DNA of 64,000 nucleotides from Cardinalis cardinalis (Eukaryota > Chordata > Aves > Passeriformes > Cardinalidae), in the NCBI GenBank assembly GCA_014549065.1, contig JACDOX010000144.1, positions 1,145,174 through 1,209,173 on the forward strand, written 5' to 3'. The notes under the pieces are model-generated. The model had not been told where the DNA came from and did not search any database. It saw only the letters and a program-made list of their open reading frames with translations. A program made the position numbers and the translations under genes. The stretch's first letter is position 1. Each line of letters opens with the position of its first letter. Below are positions 34,131 to 45,148 of the stretch, one piece after another.

Positions 34131-35689
34131 AGGGCCAAATCCTTGTGGTGTAAATCAGCACCCATCCTTTAACACTGGCTGAGGAACTGCCTGGCTCAAC
34201 GGCTCACTAGCTGCAAGCCTTGTTTAAAGTATGAGATTATTAATTCTTTTTTTTCCNATTATTTTAACATTCCATGATTTTTCCATGTTTTCCATCCTAC
34301 TTGAGAGCCTTGCTTGGATGAGCCCAGCCCCAGACTGTCTCTCCTTGGCTGGCTAAGTCAGACAGTTTTATTTCTGCTGCTCATGGTCTTTTTTTAAGCT
34401 GAGTGCCAGAAAGCACTGAGGTGAGCAGGGTGAATGGGCTGGGAAGAGGGAGTGGTGAAACAGAGGAAAATTCTGGGACTTCTCTTTGAAAGAGCAGTGA
34501 TGAAGGTTAAGCTGGAGCCAGCTGGCCCTGCTGGCTGGCACTGCTGATAGACAGAACCTTTATCAAGTGTCAGCAAAGACATGTGACATTTATCACCGTG
34601 GAAAGCTGGATGCTGCTGCACTGACAGAGTTATTCAGCACACGCCACCTCTGCTGCACCAGTTCCCTTAATGACACCATTCCTCCCTGAGGCTGGGACAG
34701 CTCTTCCTCCTCCTCATCTCTGCTTCTCCCTCAGCTTCCTCTTGATACCTTTCCCTCCATATATTTTCTTTCTTTTTTTTTTCCCTTCCTTTTTTTTTCC
34801 ATTCCGTGTCATTCCATCCATTTTCTTTTCATGCCTGTTTTTTCTGCTCCTTTCCAGCACTTCATCCCTTTCCTCCCTTTTTTCCCTCTGCCCGAACAGC
34901 CCAGGAGAGCCCCACCAAACCCCACATCCTCAGGCTGGCCATGATGTGACTGCAAAATAACAACAGCCTTGGCTTATAAAATATTCCAGATCACTCCAGG
35001 TCACAGGGCAGCAGTTACCTGTCAGCTGCTGCTGGTGACATTCCTGCTAAAATGCTGGGATTTCTTCATCAACAGAGCTAAACCCTTCTCCAGGTACATT
35101 AGGGCTGGGACACAGCGCTGGCTGCAGCGAGCTGCTCAATGGGAACAAAAGAGATGTGAGGCCCTGCAATTAAGCGATTATGCAAATCTGAACAGGGATT
35201 TTGTTTTAAAGCATTTTCCAGCAGGAACATGATGTGATTGCAGGAGACATGTGAGCCATCCCCATAGCCAAGGAGCAGGGCTGGCCTGCCCCTATGGAAT
35301 GCACACCTGGGAATAAGTGAGCCAGTCACTGGATGTCACCATTGAGCTGCAGAAATGTGGCTTCGAGTTCATTATTCATCTGCTTTTAAAATACTGAGTT
35401 TTTAAGGGAAGTCTCAGCTGCTGGCAGCCCTTGGGTGAGTCAGCACCTTGCTGGGGACTGGACCTTTTGCTGGGACTCAGCGCTGGTGTCTTACCCCTGA
35501 GTAGGTGGAGTCAAAAATCTCATCCTGGAAGGGAACAGAGGGACCAGGGACCACTCTGAGTTTTGTGAGCTGAGTTTGGAGGTGATTGGGTGAATGTCCT
35601 GAGAACACAATGACTCAGAGCCCCACAAAACTGTTCCCATCTCTGCAGCATTTCCANAGTGGAAGGTGGAGGCTCCACTAATGGAATTC
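34131..35689. other. Non-genic; candidate regulatory motifs near 35.15 kb
   Basis: No gene is recognised. Pyrimidine-rich low complexity occupies 34760-34890. At 35140-35190 a SOX-like GGAACAAAAG and the POU octamer ATGCAAAT (35180-35187) occur within about 45 bp in non-repetitive DNA. Confidence 0.35.
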
Positions 35690-36210
35690 GAATTTTGGTG
35701 NTGCATCCAGCTCTGGGGTCCCCAGCAAANGAAGGACATGGAGCTGTTGGAGCAGGTCCAGAGGAGGACACCAGGTTGATCAGAGGGATGGAACAGCTCT
35801 GTTGTGAGGAAGGGCTGGGAGAGTTGGGAATGTTCAGCCTGGAGAAGAGAAAGCTCTGGGCTGACCTAATTGTGACCTTCCAGTTCTTGNAGAGACNACA
35901 AGAAAGATGGAGAGAGGCTCTTAACAAGGGCCTGGAGGGANAGGACAANGGGGAATGGCTTCAAAGTGACAGAGAGGAGGTTTAGATTAGAGATTGGGAA
36001 TAAATCCTTCCCTGTGAGGGTGGGGAGGCCCTGGCACAGGGTGCCCAGAGAAGCTGTGGCTGCCCCATCCCNGGAAATGCCCAAGGCCAGGTTGGATGGG
36101 GCTAAGAGCAACCTGGAATGGTGGGAGGTGTCCCTGCCCACAGCAGGAGGGTTGGATCTGGATTTTTAAGGTTCTTTCCAACTCAAACTCTTNTAGGATT
36201 CTATGATATC
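35690..36210 (+). mobile_element. CR1 LINE 3' fragment (about 520 bp, longest CR1 here)
   Basis: In order it has CAGCTCTGGGGTCCCCAGCA, GAAGGACATGGAGCTGTTGG, GTCCAGAGGAGGACACC, TTCAGCCTGGAGAAGAGAAA, TTTAGATTAGAGATTGGGAA, TGGCACAGGGTGCCCAGAGA, GGTGTCCCTGCCCACAGCAG and a GATTCTATGAT tail. This is the complete CR1 3' region, still 5'-truncated and non-coding. Confidence 0.95.
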
Positions 36211-36589
36211 AGTATTGCACAAAGTCCCCTGAGCTTCACAAAAGAGCTGACACCAGAACTACCCAACTGGACACTCAGCACCAGGAGGGTTTGGTGACCN
36301 AATGCACAACTACTGTCCTGAGAATGAGAGCTCCAAACAGAAGGAAAACAGAATAATTTTCACTTAACTGGAAATGTTCAGTTGTTTCGAGTCTCTTAGG
36401 CTGTTATGTAGGAAATTATCTCTGATGATCCAATTAGTAGAATGGAATAGGGATCTGCATGGGACTGAGAATGTACTCAGAGCATAGATTAAAAGAAAAT
36501 TGTGTATATCTATTAAAAAAAAAAAAGACGAAGGGGGAGGTGAAAAAAATGCAAAGAAAAGAGAGATCCTTTCTCAGGTTCTCCCCCAA
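36211..36589. other. Non-genic spacer between two CR1 copies
   Basis: No gene or repeat is recognised apart from an A run near 36517-36528. Confidence 0.35.
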
Positions 36590-36720
36590 GAAATCACAGA
36601 ATCTCCTGAGTTGGAGGGGAGCCAAAAGGATCGCTGAGTCCAGCTCCTAACCCCGCTCAGGCCACCCCAACATCCCACCATGAAAGACCATCCAAGGACT
36701 GATCAGACCATTCCCNAAAA
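36590..36720 (-). mobile_element. CR1 LINE 3' fragment, different subfamily
   Basis: ATCACAGAATCTCCTGAGTT, then GGAGGGGAGCCAAAAGGATC, GCTGAGTCCAGCTCCTAACC and CACCCCAACATCCCACC is the reverse complement of the CR1 3' end that ends in an OLD-type GAGTTGGAAGGGA block. It is distinct from the subfamily at 35690. It lies in opposite orientation to the CR1 380 bp upstream. Confidence 0.8.
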
Positions 36721-37099
36721 ACCAAACAATAGCAAGACTTGATCGCTGAACCCACTTGACAAGTGTTTGGTGAGCCTTAGGATAAATAACTCACTTGCCA
36801 CACACAAGTCTGGACACACACTTGGGTCAAACATTCTGGACATGAAATTGCTGAGGGACTCTGTCACATATCTGTGATTTTTGTGGGGTATTGGTCATTC
36901 TGTGTGAGCTTAAGGCTGTGCTGCTTGGAGAAAATCCATTCCAGTGGAGGAGAAGGCAGTGAGAGGGGGGGCTGAGCACTCATAGTGAAAAGGAGGAGAA
37001 AAAGAAGGGACAGGGAGCACTAATTTAGCACAAAATCAAGATGTTGAGAACCCGATTAATTGAGGTACCAGGAGAGTTGGAGGAATAGAAAATCTTTAA

Positions 37100-37700
37100 T
37101 TGCCTGTACACCAATGTGAAGATTCTGGGTANGAAAGGAGGAATAGGAATTCCTCACATAAGAGCACAAATTCGACCTACTTTGGTGCTACTGAAGCCTG
37201 ATGGGAAGATTTGCATGAGTGGAATGTTAAAAGCACTGGTTAGGATGTCTCCAGCAAGCAAAACCAGGCAAATAAAAGTAGGAGAACAATATTCTTATGT
37301 CAAAAATGGCATTTCATGTTTCTGAGTCTCTGAGATCTTGGAAGTAAGTGATCTGAATTAATATTCTCACAAATAAAAACCAAATCAGGTCCTTTCTGCA
37401 GACCAGAGAGAAACTTGATTTCTTGTCTGGCTCNTTACACACCTCTCTGTTATACATAGAAACAAAAAGACTTTCATCTGCATGGCCTGTGAAGGAGATC
37501 TCACGCTGCTAGAACTAAAATATGCTGGATATTTTTTTCAGGAACAAAGATGAGAATTTCCCAAAATGTTGGATAAAAGTGTTTTATCCAACAGGAGGAT
37601 AGAGCTAGACCTCATCATCTTGGCAGATAAAGAGAATTCAGTCCCAGAATTTAAAGTCAGAGAGCTGTTTGGATGCAAGTGGCAGAGACTTTAACTATTG
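37100..37700 (+). mobile_element. Ancient CR1-clade LINE relic (endonuclease domain)
   Basis: Two plus-strand segments retain the endonuclease of CR1-type ORF2. The frame ending at 37320 finishes QYSYVKNGISC (37290-37319), matching the ...GGVALYVKNGI.C block. The frame at 37605-37694 reads LDLIILADKENSVPEFKVRE then LFGCKWQRL, matching LDLI.TN...V...KV.G.LGCSDHE. The catalytic S-D-H is replaced (KWQ), and a stop follows. The two segments are in different frames, separated by a hairpin-bearing spacer. The element is an inactive fossil. Confidence 0.75.
37567..37593. repeat. Perfect 12 bp inverted repeat (hairpin)
   Basis: TGTTGGATAAAA (37567-37578) and its exact reverse complement TTTTATCCAACA (37582-37593) are separated by GTG. 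The symmetry ends at once on both sides. It sits between the two endonuclease segments of the LINE relic. No T run follows, so it is not a Pol III or intrinsic terminator. Confidence 0.9.
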
Positions 37701-39659
37701 CCACATGCAAATGGAATAACATCCAAACCACACATATACACTCATACCCAGAGCTGATTTCACAAAGATGAAAGCTATTATGAACACAGTCATTTGGGTA
37801 AAAGGAAAAAAGGGTAAATAGCTGGGAACTCTCTGACAGTATTTTCTTGCTTCAACAATACTGTTAGCAGAAGCAAGGGAAAAAGAATTTTTAAAAAACA
37901 AAACAAACAAAAGACACACTTGAAGAAGGGCTGGCCTGATGTTTAAAGGACAATTGAGAATGTAAAATGAGACCTAGAAAACACGGGCAGGTACCAGACT
38001 GAAGCCTCTGTGTTGAGGTTTCAGGGTGTGAGTGCAGAAAGTGCTGCTCCCTCTCAGAGAGCAGCAGTTCTGCACAGTTTGTGAGAGCCCAGNTTCAACA
38101 TCTTCAGAGCAGTGACTAAAGTGTGTCTGGATGAGCCCTCAGTCATTTAGCTGCTCAGTGACATTGAAATTCAACTTTGCATCCCCTGCCAGCCCAAGAG
38201 CAATGCACCATCTGGTGCCCACACCCGCTCGGCTGAGGGGACACCAATAATTCATAGCTCAGGAGTGAACTCGGGAATGGATGGGGAGGGAAAGGCCAGC
38301 AAACACAAACAGGTCCTGAAACACAGAAGGGATNTGTAAGGAGTGGGAGCAGGCTTTAGACAGAAACCTTTTTTGTTCTCAGAAATGACCTTTCTGTAGC
38401 TTCTGATTTCCTCCAGCCTGGATCCTCNCTGACACCATTTCAGTGGGGGCTTAAGAGCCTGAGCACATCCAATGCCTGGGCCCAAATCTCTCTGTGTCTC
38501 TTCTTTCCCACAGGATTGGCAAGGGTTCAGTGGAGACAGTGCAGTTGAGACTAGAAATAGCATATAATGGTATTTTTCTGCCTGTGCTTTAAAACACCCT
38601 AGGCTTTAATTAGGATAGCAGCTGTGCTAGAAATGTTAGCTAGACTTCGTGATAGGGAAAATTAGAGGGGGACTTTTGTCTCTTACAATCCCTGTCTTTT
38701 TTTTTCTTTTTTTTTTTTTATGGGTTGATCTGAAATACAGTTCTCAGAGTTCTTGTGTACACTAACATGTCTTTAAAAAGAATCTGCCATCCATCTTCTC
38801 TATGCCAGGTTGATGGATTGGGAACCTCTGAGCAATATCTCTTGACTGAATGAGCCATCTTTGCACCTCCATGGGGAAAAGAGACATCTCTGGGTGAAGC
38901 ACAATGGATTGATACTTTCTTTTTTTTTTGCCAGCAGCAGAATTGAGATGTTTTCCAGAACTTTCAGATATTGCATAGTTACAGAATGTGGATGATACTC
39001 AGTGAAGAAATGGACAATTTAAAAAAAATAAAATTACTATATCCTCTGCTAAAACACATCTCTAGAGATGCAGGATAATCTTGTTATGAGCAAGACAGAA
39101 CTCTTTGCCTTCAGTGTGCNTCCCTTTAGTTTCAGAGCTGTCCCATTCCAAGCCATGGGTGAGGAAGGGCATCACTGGCTCCTGCTGAAGCTCATGGAAT
39201 GAAAGCCCCTCTCCCAAGCACTGTTTAAATGTTCTGCCTGAGTTGTGCAACCAGAATTTTCACAGTGGTAACTTGGCCTGGGCCCAAATTTGAATGTGGA
39301 TTATTCAGCTCTGCTGCTCCTATTTGCAGGTCCATGCTCCAGCAGTCACAAGAGCTATTTAAAATAAGGACACAGATGCCTAAAACTCCCTTTCAAACTC
39401 CAAGATGCAGAACTGTGAGTCTGTGTTTGCAAAANTGGTTGCTGCTTAGGGGGAGATTTACAACACTGAAGTTTAGACAACTTGTCTTTGAGGTGCTCCT
39501 TGAGNGTTCAGAAAAAGAGGGGTTTGTGCAAGGGGAGCTTCAGATCTGCTCTGGAAAGATCTCCTGGGAAAGGTTTTTTTTTTTTTTTCACTGACCATGT
39601 GTAAAGCTTGAGCACCCAAGTAAACCACTGCAGGTTAGAGAGAGGAAGGATGTTCCTCC
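37701..39659. other. Non-genic sequence
   Basis: No gene or named repeat is recognised. T-rich low complexity lies at 38697-38719, with a T run at 38920-38930. Confidence 0.4.
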
Positions 39660-40287
39660 TTCTTGGAATCTCTGCTGGTCAGGGTGATCCTGAGATGTGT
39701 CAGAAAGTCTCTTTTCCCAGCCCGGCACTCNAAGAAGGAGTCAGAGCTCTTCATTTCTCGGTCTCAAGGTTGTTTATTGTTTCTTATCCATAAAATTCTT
39801 TCTCCTGTCCTGCCGAGGTCCGTCCAGCAGGACAGTTCCAGGCATTCTGCCTGCCCCCAGGGCAGTGTTATGTCTTTATACTAAAAACTACGTGTACAAT
39901 GTTTACAATTACTTCCCAATACCCATCACCTATGTTAGACAGTGAGCTGCTACTCTAAACCAATCCCAAAGTGCCACCATCCCAGCAGGAGATGGAGGCC
40001 AAGAAGAAGAAGGAGAAAGGCTGGGCACACCCAGATCCCTCCATCTTGCCTCCTGAACCTCCATACCAAAAACCCCAAAAAATCTATCTTTCACCCCATG
40101 ACAAACTAACTATTATTCTACTTAAACTCTTTTGACTCATAATTCTTCTATATAAGGTTGGTAATCATTTTTCCATGGGTCAAAATCAAAGGCACAGNGG
40201 TTTGGGTTCTGTGCCAAGGTCTCTGAGCCCCCTGGGCAGGGGCTCGAGCCATCCAGGGCAGCCAGAGGAACTTCCTGGGTTCTGACA
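39660..40287 (-). mobile_element. Solo ERV LTR (family 4, copy 1)
   Basis: It matches 45149-45760 over its whole length with scattered mismatches and small indels. In minus sense there is a TATA-like TATAAAGACA (reverse complement around 39875), an AATAAA signal (39773-39778 on the complement) and a start at TGTCAGAACCCAGGAA. The pentamer CCTCC precedes the left edge (39655-39659) and follows the right edge (40288-40292), a candidate target-site duplication. The left terminal bases are mutated from TG. Confidence 0.85.
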
Positions 40288-40592
40288 CCTCCTGCTGCTT
40301 AAAACCTCANTCATTGACTGCAAAATGTCCAAAAGTCACTGCACTATCACAGCATCCCTCACCCCATGGACCAGAACATCCCCCAGATCACAGCTCACCA
40401 GCACAGCCNTGCAGAGGCTCCCTCAGCCCCTGGCAGCTCCTGTCACTGTGTCACAGCCCCTGGCACTGCCAGGGACCCCTTTGGTCAGGAGCCTTTCCAG
40501 AGCAGCACCTGGCCCACCTGGAATGGCAGTTTTCTTTGGGGCATCCCAAGAGTTAAATCTCCATGCTGTTTTCTCTTAGTGGGAATAAGAGA

Positions 40593-40595
<3 letters not shown>
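40288..40595. other. Non-genic sequence
   Basis: No gene or repeat is recognised. The stretch is C-rich and yields several overlapping spurious frames. Confidence 0.35.
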
Positions 40596-40633
<38 letters not shown>

Positions 40634-40669
40634 AAGAAAGAGGAAAAAAAAAAAAAAAAAAGAAAAAAC
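40596..40669. repeat. Poly-A / (GAAA)n tract
   Basis: An A run of 36 (40596-40631) is followed by GAAAGAAAGAGG and a second A run of 18 (40644-40661). No gene or processed pseudogene is recognisable upstream, so this is treated as simple repeat rather than a retroposed mRNA tail. Confidence 0.93.
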
Positions 40670-42717
40670 AAGCCTAAAACAAAACCCTGGAAAGAGAGAA
40701 ACAAATATGGTTTAATAACTGGGACGCAATCTACAGTTTGTGAAATTAAAGCCCTGCTTTCTGCTGGCTGGCTGCCAAAGTTAGGCACAAACAAATCCAG
40801 GGAAAAGCAGGTTAATGAGAGACATCCTGAACAAAAAATAGCAAAAAAAGGGAAAGCAACAAACTCACAGAGTTCCTACTGATGAGATAAATAAGATTTG
40901 AACTGACATTATCTGTTCCACTTGCTGTGCATATTTTATTTGCTGTAGCCAGTCTTTAAGTCTCCTAGACACAGTTTTCAGCNTCATCCTCTCAGCAGCC
41001 ATCATTGCATCCATCTTATCCATCCTTCAACTTGTCCAGCCCTGATTACAGTGGGATTTGGTTGCATCCTGAGCCTGTTGCTAGGACAGAGGCNGCTGCA
41101 TTGGGAAGGCATTTGCTGCATGCTGCATCTGTCAGGAGGCTGCAGAGCCAGAAGATTTCTTGATATGATAGACCAGGTGTCAAAAGCAATAAATAAAAAT
41201 AATAGTGAGAATCCCTGATGAGAAAGGAACTCAGCTTTTCAGAAGCGTCAGCCCGTAGCTGCCTTTGCTGAAGGTATTTTTAACTTATTTTGATTGTTTT
41301 CCAATCTCCATCTGATGTTCCAGCTCAGTTCTTCTGCAATTATTTCTCCCCCTGGTGCAGGCTTGTTTGAACTTTCAAGACTAATGGGATGCTGTAAGGG
41401 ACCAAATCACAAAATCTGTAATTTCCACCAGGTCTTCTGAAACTGCNGGTTTGAGTCCCATGACCTGATTTAGAAGTTAAATTCAGGTTATACAGAGGTT
41501 ACAGCTAAGCTGCTGCAAAAATCCTTCTCCTCTGGAGCTGCTGACTTCCAAAAGGACAGAGAAGGAAAAATCCAAACAAGTTCTTCTACCTCCTGCACAC
41601 ACCCACGTGCCTGAGTGAAAAGAGCAGCCAGGGGCCCTTGGTAATGAGACAAAGCCAATTAGGAAGAAACATGGAAGCTGATATAAAGGTATTTAACAAT
41701 GCTTTTTCCTTCCCTTTTGTGAGTCTGCAAGAACCATCTTCCTCACAAAACCACACTNGACAGGTTTTATTTCTCTTTCCCATTTCTACAGGAATCTGTC
41801 TGGGGAAAGATCTATGACCCCATCCAGAATAAAATCCCAAAGTCTCTAAAAACCTACTCTGATTTCACAGACGGAACCTCAGTATTTTGGTTTCCACATT
41901 CACAAGTCCCATCCTCTGTTTCCTAATGAATTGCACCTACCAGCTTTCTCCATATGTCCNCTGGGCTGGTGGCCAAAGGCAGGGAATAAAATGTACATTC
42001 AGCAGGGTTTGAGCTCATGCTTGGAGCTTGAGTCTTCCAGAAATCAACCTGGAGCTTTCCCCTTTCAGNTGCACATGTTCAGCAGTATTTATCTGTTGGT
42101 CAAATTTCCTCCCAGAAGCACAAACATCTTTGATTTGGGCTTGAATGTGGACACAGCTTCAGCAATGCATTCATTTGCTCTGCTTAAAAGCTACTAAGGG
42201 CCTGATAAATTAGTCTTGCCTAGAATTTTCTTTAAAAAGGGATTTTTCTCCCTTTCAGGACTGTATTTCCCTCCCCTTTCCAAGATTTGGACAATTGAGA
42301 CTGTCAGAGGTGTCTAGTCTCTGTTCTTATAAAGTCTGGTCTCCTTTTATATGTATTCAATGCACAGAAAAATTCCAAAAGGACAGTTTATCCCACCCAT
42401 TTTAATAACTATTTAGTCAGGGATGACTGAATTTGGGTTGGTAGGTAAGACAGAATGCCTGACCTTTTGGCTGCTAAATTTAGGGGAAGTAAGTCTTATT
42501 TTCTTAGACAAATCCCTTTGAGAACTCTTTGTATTACAGAAAATCCAGCTCCAGCTCTCAACCAGAACAGTGGAGCATCCCANCCTTACACAATCAGAAG
42601 ATCCAGATCTACCAGTTAATTCATTTCAGAGTCCTTTCCTTGGATGTAACCCCACAGAGCTTGTCCATTTTCTGTGCTAATGCCTCATAAAAATCCCATA
42701 GGCAAAAATTAATAGAA
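40670..42717. other. Non-genic sequence
   Basis: No gene or named repeat is recognised. Confidence 0.4.
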
Positions 42718-42812
42718 CCTTTCCTTTCCTTTCCTTTCCTTTCCTTTCCTTTCCTTTCCTTTCCTTTCCTTTCCTTTCCTTTCCTTTCCTTTCCTTTCCT
42801 TTCCTTTCCTTT
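42718..42812. repeat. (TTTCC)n pentanucleotide array, truncated by gap
   Basis: TTTCC repeats perfectly for about 19 units and runs straight into unknown bases. The minus strand is an uninterrupted purine tract. Its true length is unknown. Confidence 0.97.
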
Positions 42813-42867
42813 NNNNNNNNNNNNNNNNNNNNNNNNNNNNNNNNNNNNNNNNNNNNNNNNNNNNNNN
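42813..42867. other. Assembly gap (55 n)
   Basis: Unknown bases follow the TTTCC array. The right flank to about 42920 remains pyrimidine-rich (CTCCCTTCTCACTTCTCC), so the tract probably continued through the gap and then degenerated. Confidence 0.98.
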
Positions 42868-42920
42868 TTTCCTCCCTTCTCACTTCTCCTTTCTATCTTC
42901 TCCCTTCTCCCTTCCTTTCC

Positions 42921-45148
42921 TCACATGCATGGGGGGCAAAAAGATTTCTCCACACAATGTAATTCCATGTTAATTCCATCGGACACACAGGGAAATATGG
43001 CACTGCAAAGCTACAGAGGGTTTTGAACATCTTCCTGCTGGCAGGACAGATAGACAGCCACTGAGGTGCTATTAATTAGCAAAAGAGTCATGGATTGAAA
43101 AATCCTAGGCACCACAATCTCTTTTTCTGTGATGTTTTTCAGGCCTCAGTCTAGGTTTGGAGCTCTCACCACACCAAGAACATCAGCATGCTTTAGGATG
43201 TTGCCAAAGCCTAAAGGATGTGTGGAGATGAATGCCTTTGATAAGCACAAGGCAGTCCACACCCTCACAATTACAGTGAGAAATCACACCAGGAAAGCCG
43301 AGAAATGCAAGGGCAAAGAAAAAACAGATGAGGAAAATCAGGAAAAGGAGAAGAATCAGACACCAGCTGTGTGTGATCTTCCCCAGCCTGAGGAAGTCAT
43401 TGCAAGTCTCCACATGTCCCATTGCAGGGGGAGTGCTGAGAGGAGATGGGGGAAGTGTGATGAGAAGGGAGGCAAACACAATGATGGGTGATAAGAAACA
43501 ACCTGTGCAAAGGAAAAAAAAATAAAATCATTAAAAGGATGACATTAAGTTATTTAATTTTAGGAAGAAAGGATGTCCTTTACAGGAGAAAATAAAATTT
43601 ATATGCTGAGCTTTGGACTATGATGTTTTTTACTCTGTGCACTTTGGTTCCCTTCAACCACAAGACACAAAGATGCAGTGATTAGCTGAGAACTCCAGTA
43701 CGTAGATTTGTACATAATTCATATTTTGACTTCTCTAAGTTTGCATAATAAATAGTTTAAACACTGCAGAAAATGTCTGAGAGAGGAAATTAGGATTCTG
43801 AATGAAAAAGTTAATTATACCTCGAAGGATATTTTTTTTCAGATATATACAGGCTAGAAAAAAAGAGCCTAGAAGTGGATAATTTAGGAGATGGAAATGC
43901 AGAAAATTATGGGAGTGGTAGCAACAGGAGAGTTATCGCCTTAAATAGGATAATTAGACTAATTTAATTTTTTAAACTGTGGCATTGCATTATAGACAAA
44001 CAATTCAATAAATAGCAGCCTGAACACTGTTGCTGCAGCTCCTGATGCTTCTCGGGGCTGTGGAGAATTTGGCTTTTCCTTTTCAGCAGAGTTGTCTGCA
44101 GCAGGAATACTGAATTATCAAAATGGGTTGCTTCCTATAGTAAGTCATAAAGGGCAGGGACAGGAAATTATGGAGGAGTGGAAAGGAATATTGACATCAT
44201 TAAATCAATCACTGCTGATTGGACCCAGGGACTGATGAAGCCNTGATTGGATCTGAAGCTGGAAGACACTGGGGACCAGCTCTTTAAAGATATTTAAGGA
44301 CTTAACTTTTGCTGATTAAAATAGGAGTTAGTCACTTAAATGGGGGTTAGATGGCTGATATCATGAGGAACCCAAAATATCTTGGGCCTGAATATTGATC
44401 CTGAAGGAAAGCACGTTCAGCAGTGATTACCCCAAATTGTGCTTTGGGATATGCATGACAGTGNACCCACATCCCTTGTGAGTGAGAGAGGAGAAAGAGA
44501 ACAAAGAAAATATCAGATATATGAACTAGAGCAGACATTAGCCCAAGAGAAGGAGATAGGAGTTCTTGTCCTGAAGTTTCTTTCACTCATTTTTAGTCCA
44601 TGTAGTGGAAATCCTCTGTACACCCTGACACAGGAGCTGGGACTGCAGTGCTGGGAGTCTCTGATGTCTGATAACACCTCAGCGCAGTCTGAGGTGCCTT
44701 TCAGCTCAGGCCGCCTCAGCTGTCACCCACACACTGCTCTGCAGGGAGATAAACTCCTGCATGCTCCTGTTTGTCTCCCCTCAGCTGCTCTCAGTCACAC
44801 TTCGGGCTTGCATTGATTCTCCAGCACATCGAGGGGTAGGGATGCAGCAGAGCAAGCTGCCTTCAATTCCACAGCCATGAAGTGACACCTGCCAGCCTCT
44901 CACACAGCATCTGATCGCCAGTTAAAGGGATGATTGATGGTGTAAGGAGGGGATGCCCTTCCTGTCTCACAGGCTGTTTGGGGAAGGCACCAATTCACAG
45001 GCAGCAAGGAGAACCTGGGNTCTCTTGGCAAACTCTTCTTTGGCTGCAGACTTCACTCATCAGCTCATTAGTGCCAAATGTGGGGTAAGGAAGCTTCAAA
45101 ATGTTTGGCTTGACTGTCTTTGGATNTTTAGATCAACCTGTGCCCAAG
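42921..45148. other. Non-genic sequence
   Basis: No gene is recognised. A 120-codon plus-strand frame at 43129-43491 is K/E-rich without a known domain. It is followed by AAAAAAAAATAAAATCATTAAA, but nothing else supports a retrocopy. Confidence 0.4.

Noticed and set aside
40566..40670. Poly-A tail of a retroposed mRNA
   Set aside because: Sequence upstream shows no coding similarity, and the tract contains GAAA units typical of simple repeat.
43129..43550. Processed pseudogene ending in an A-rich tail
   Set aside because: The K/E-rich frame matches no gene I recognise, and the A-rich stretch is short and interrupted; no target duplication was found.
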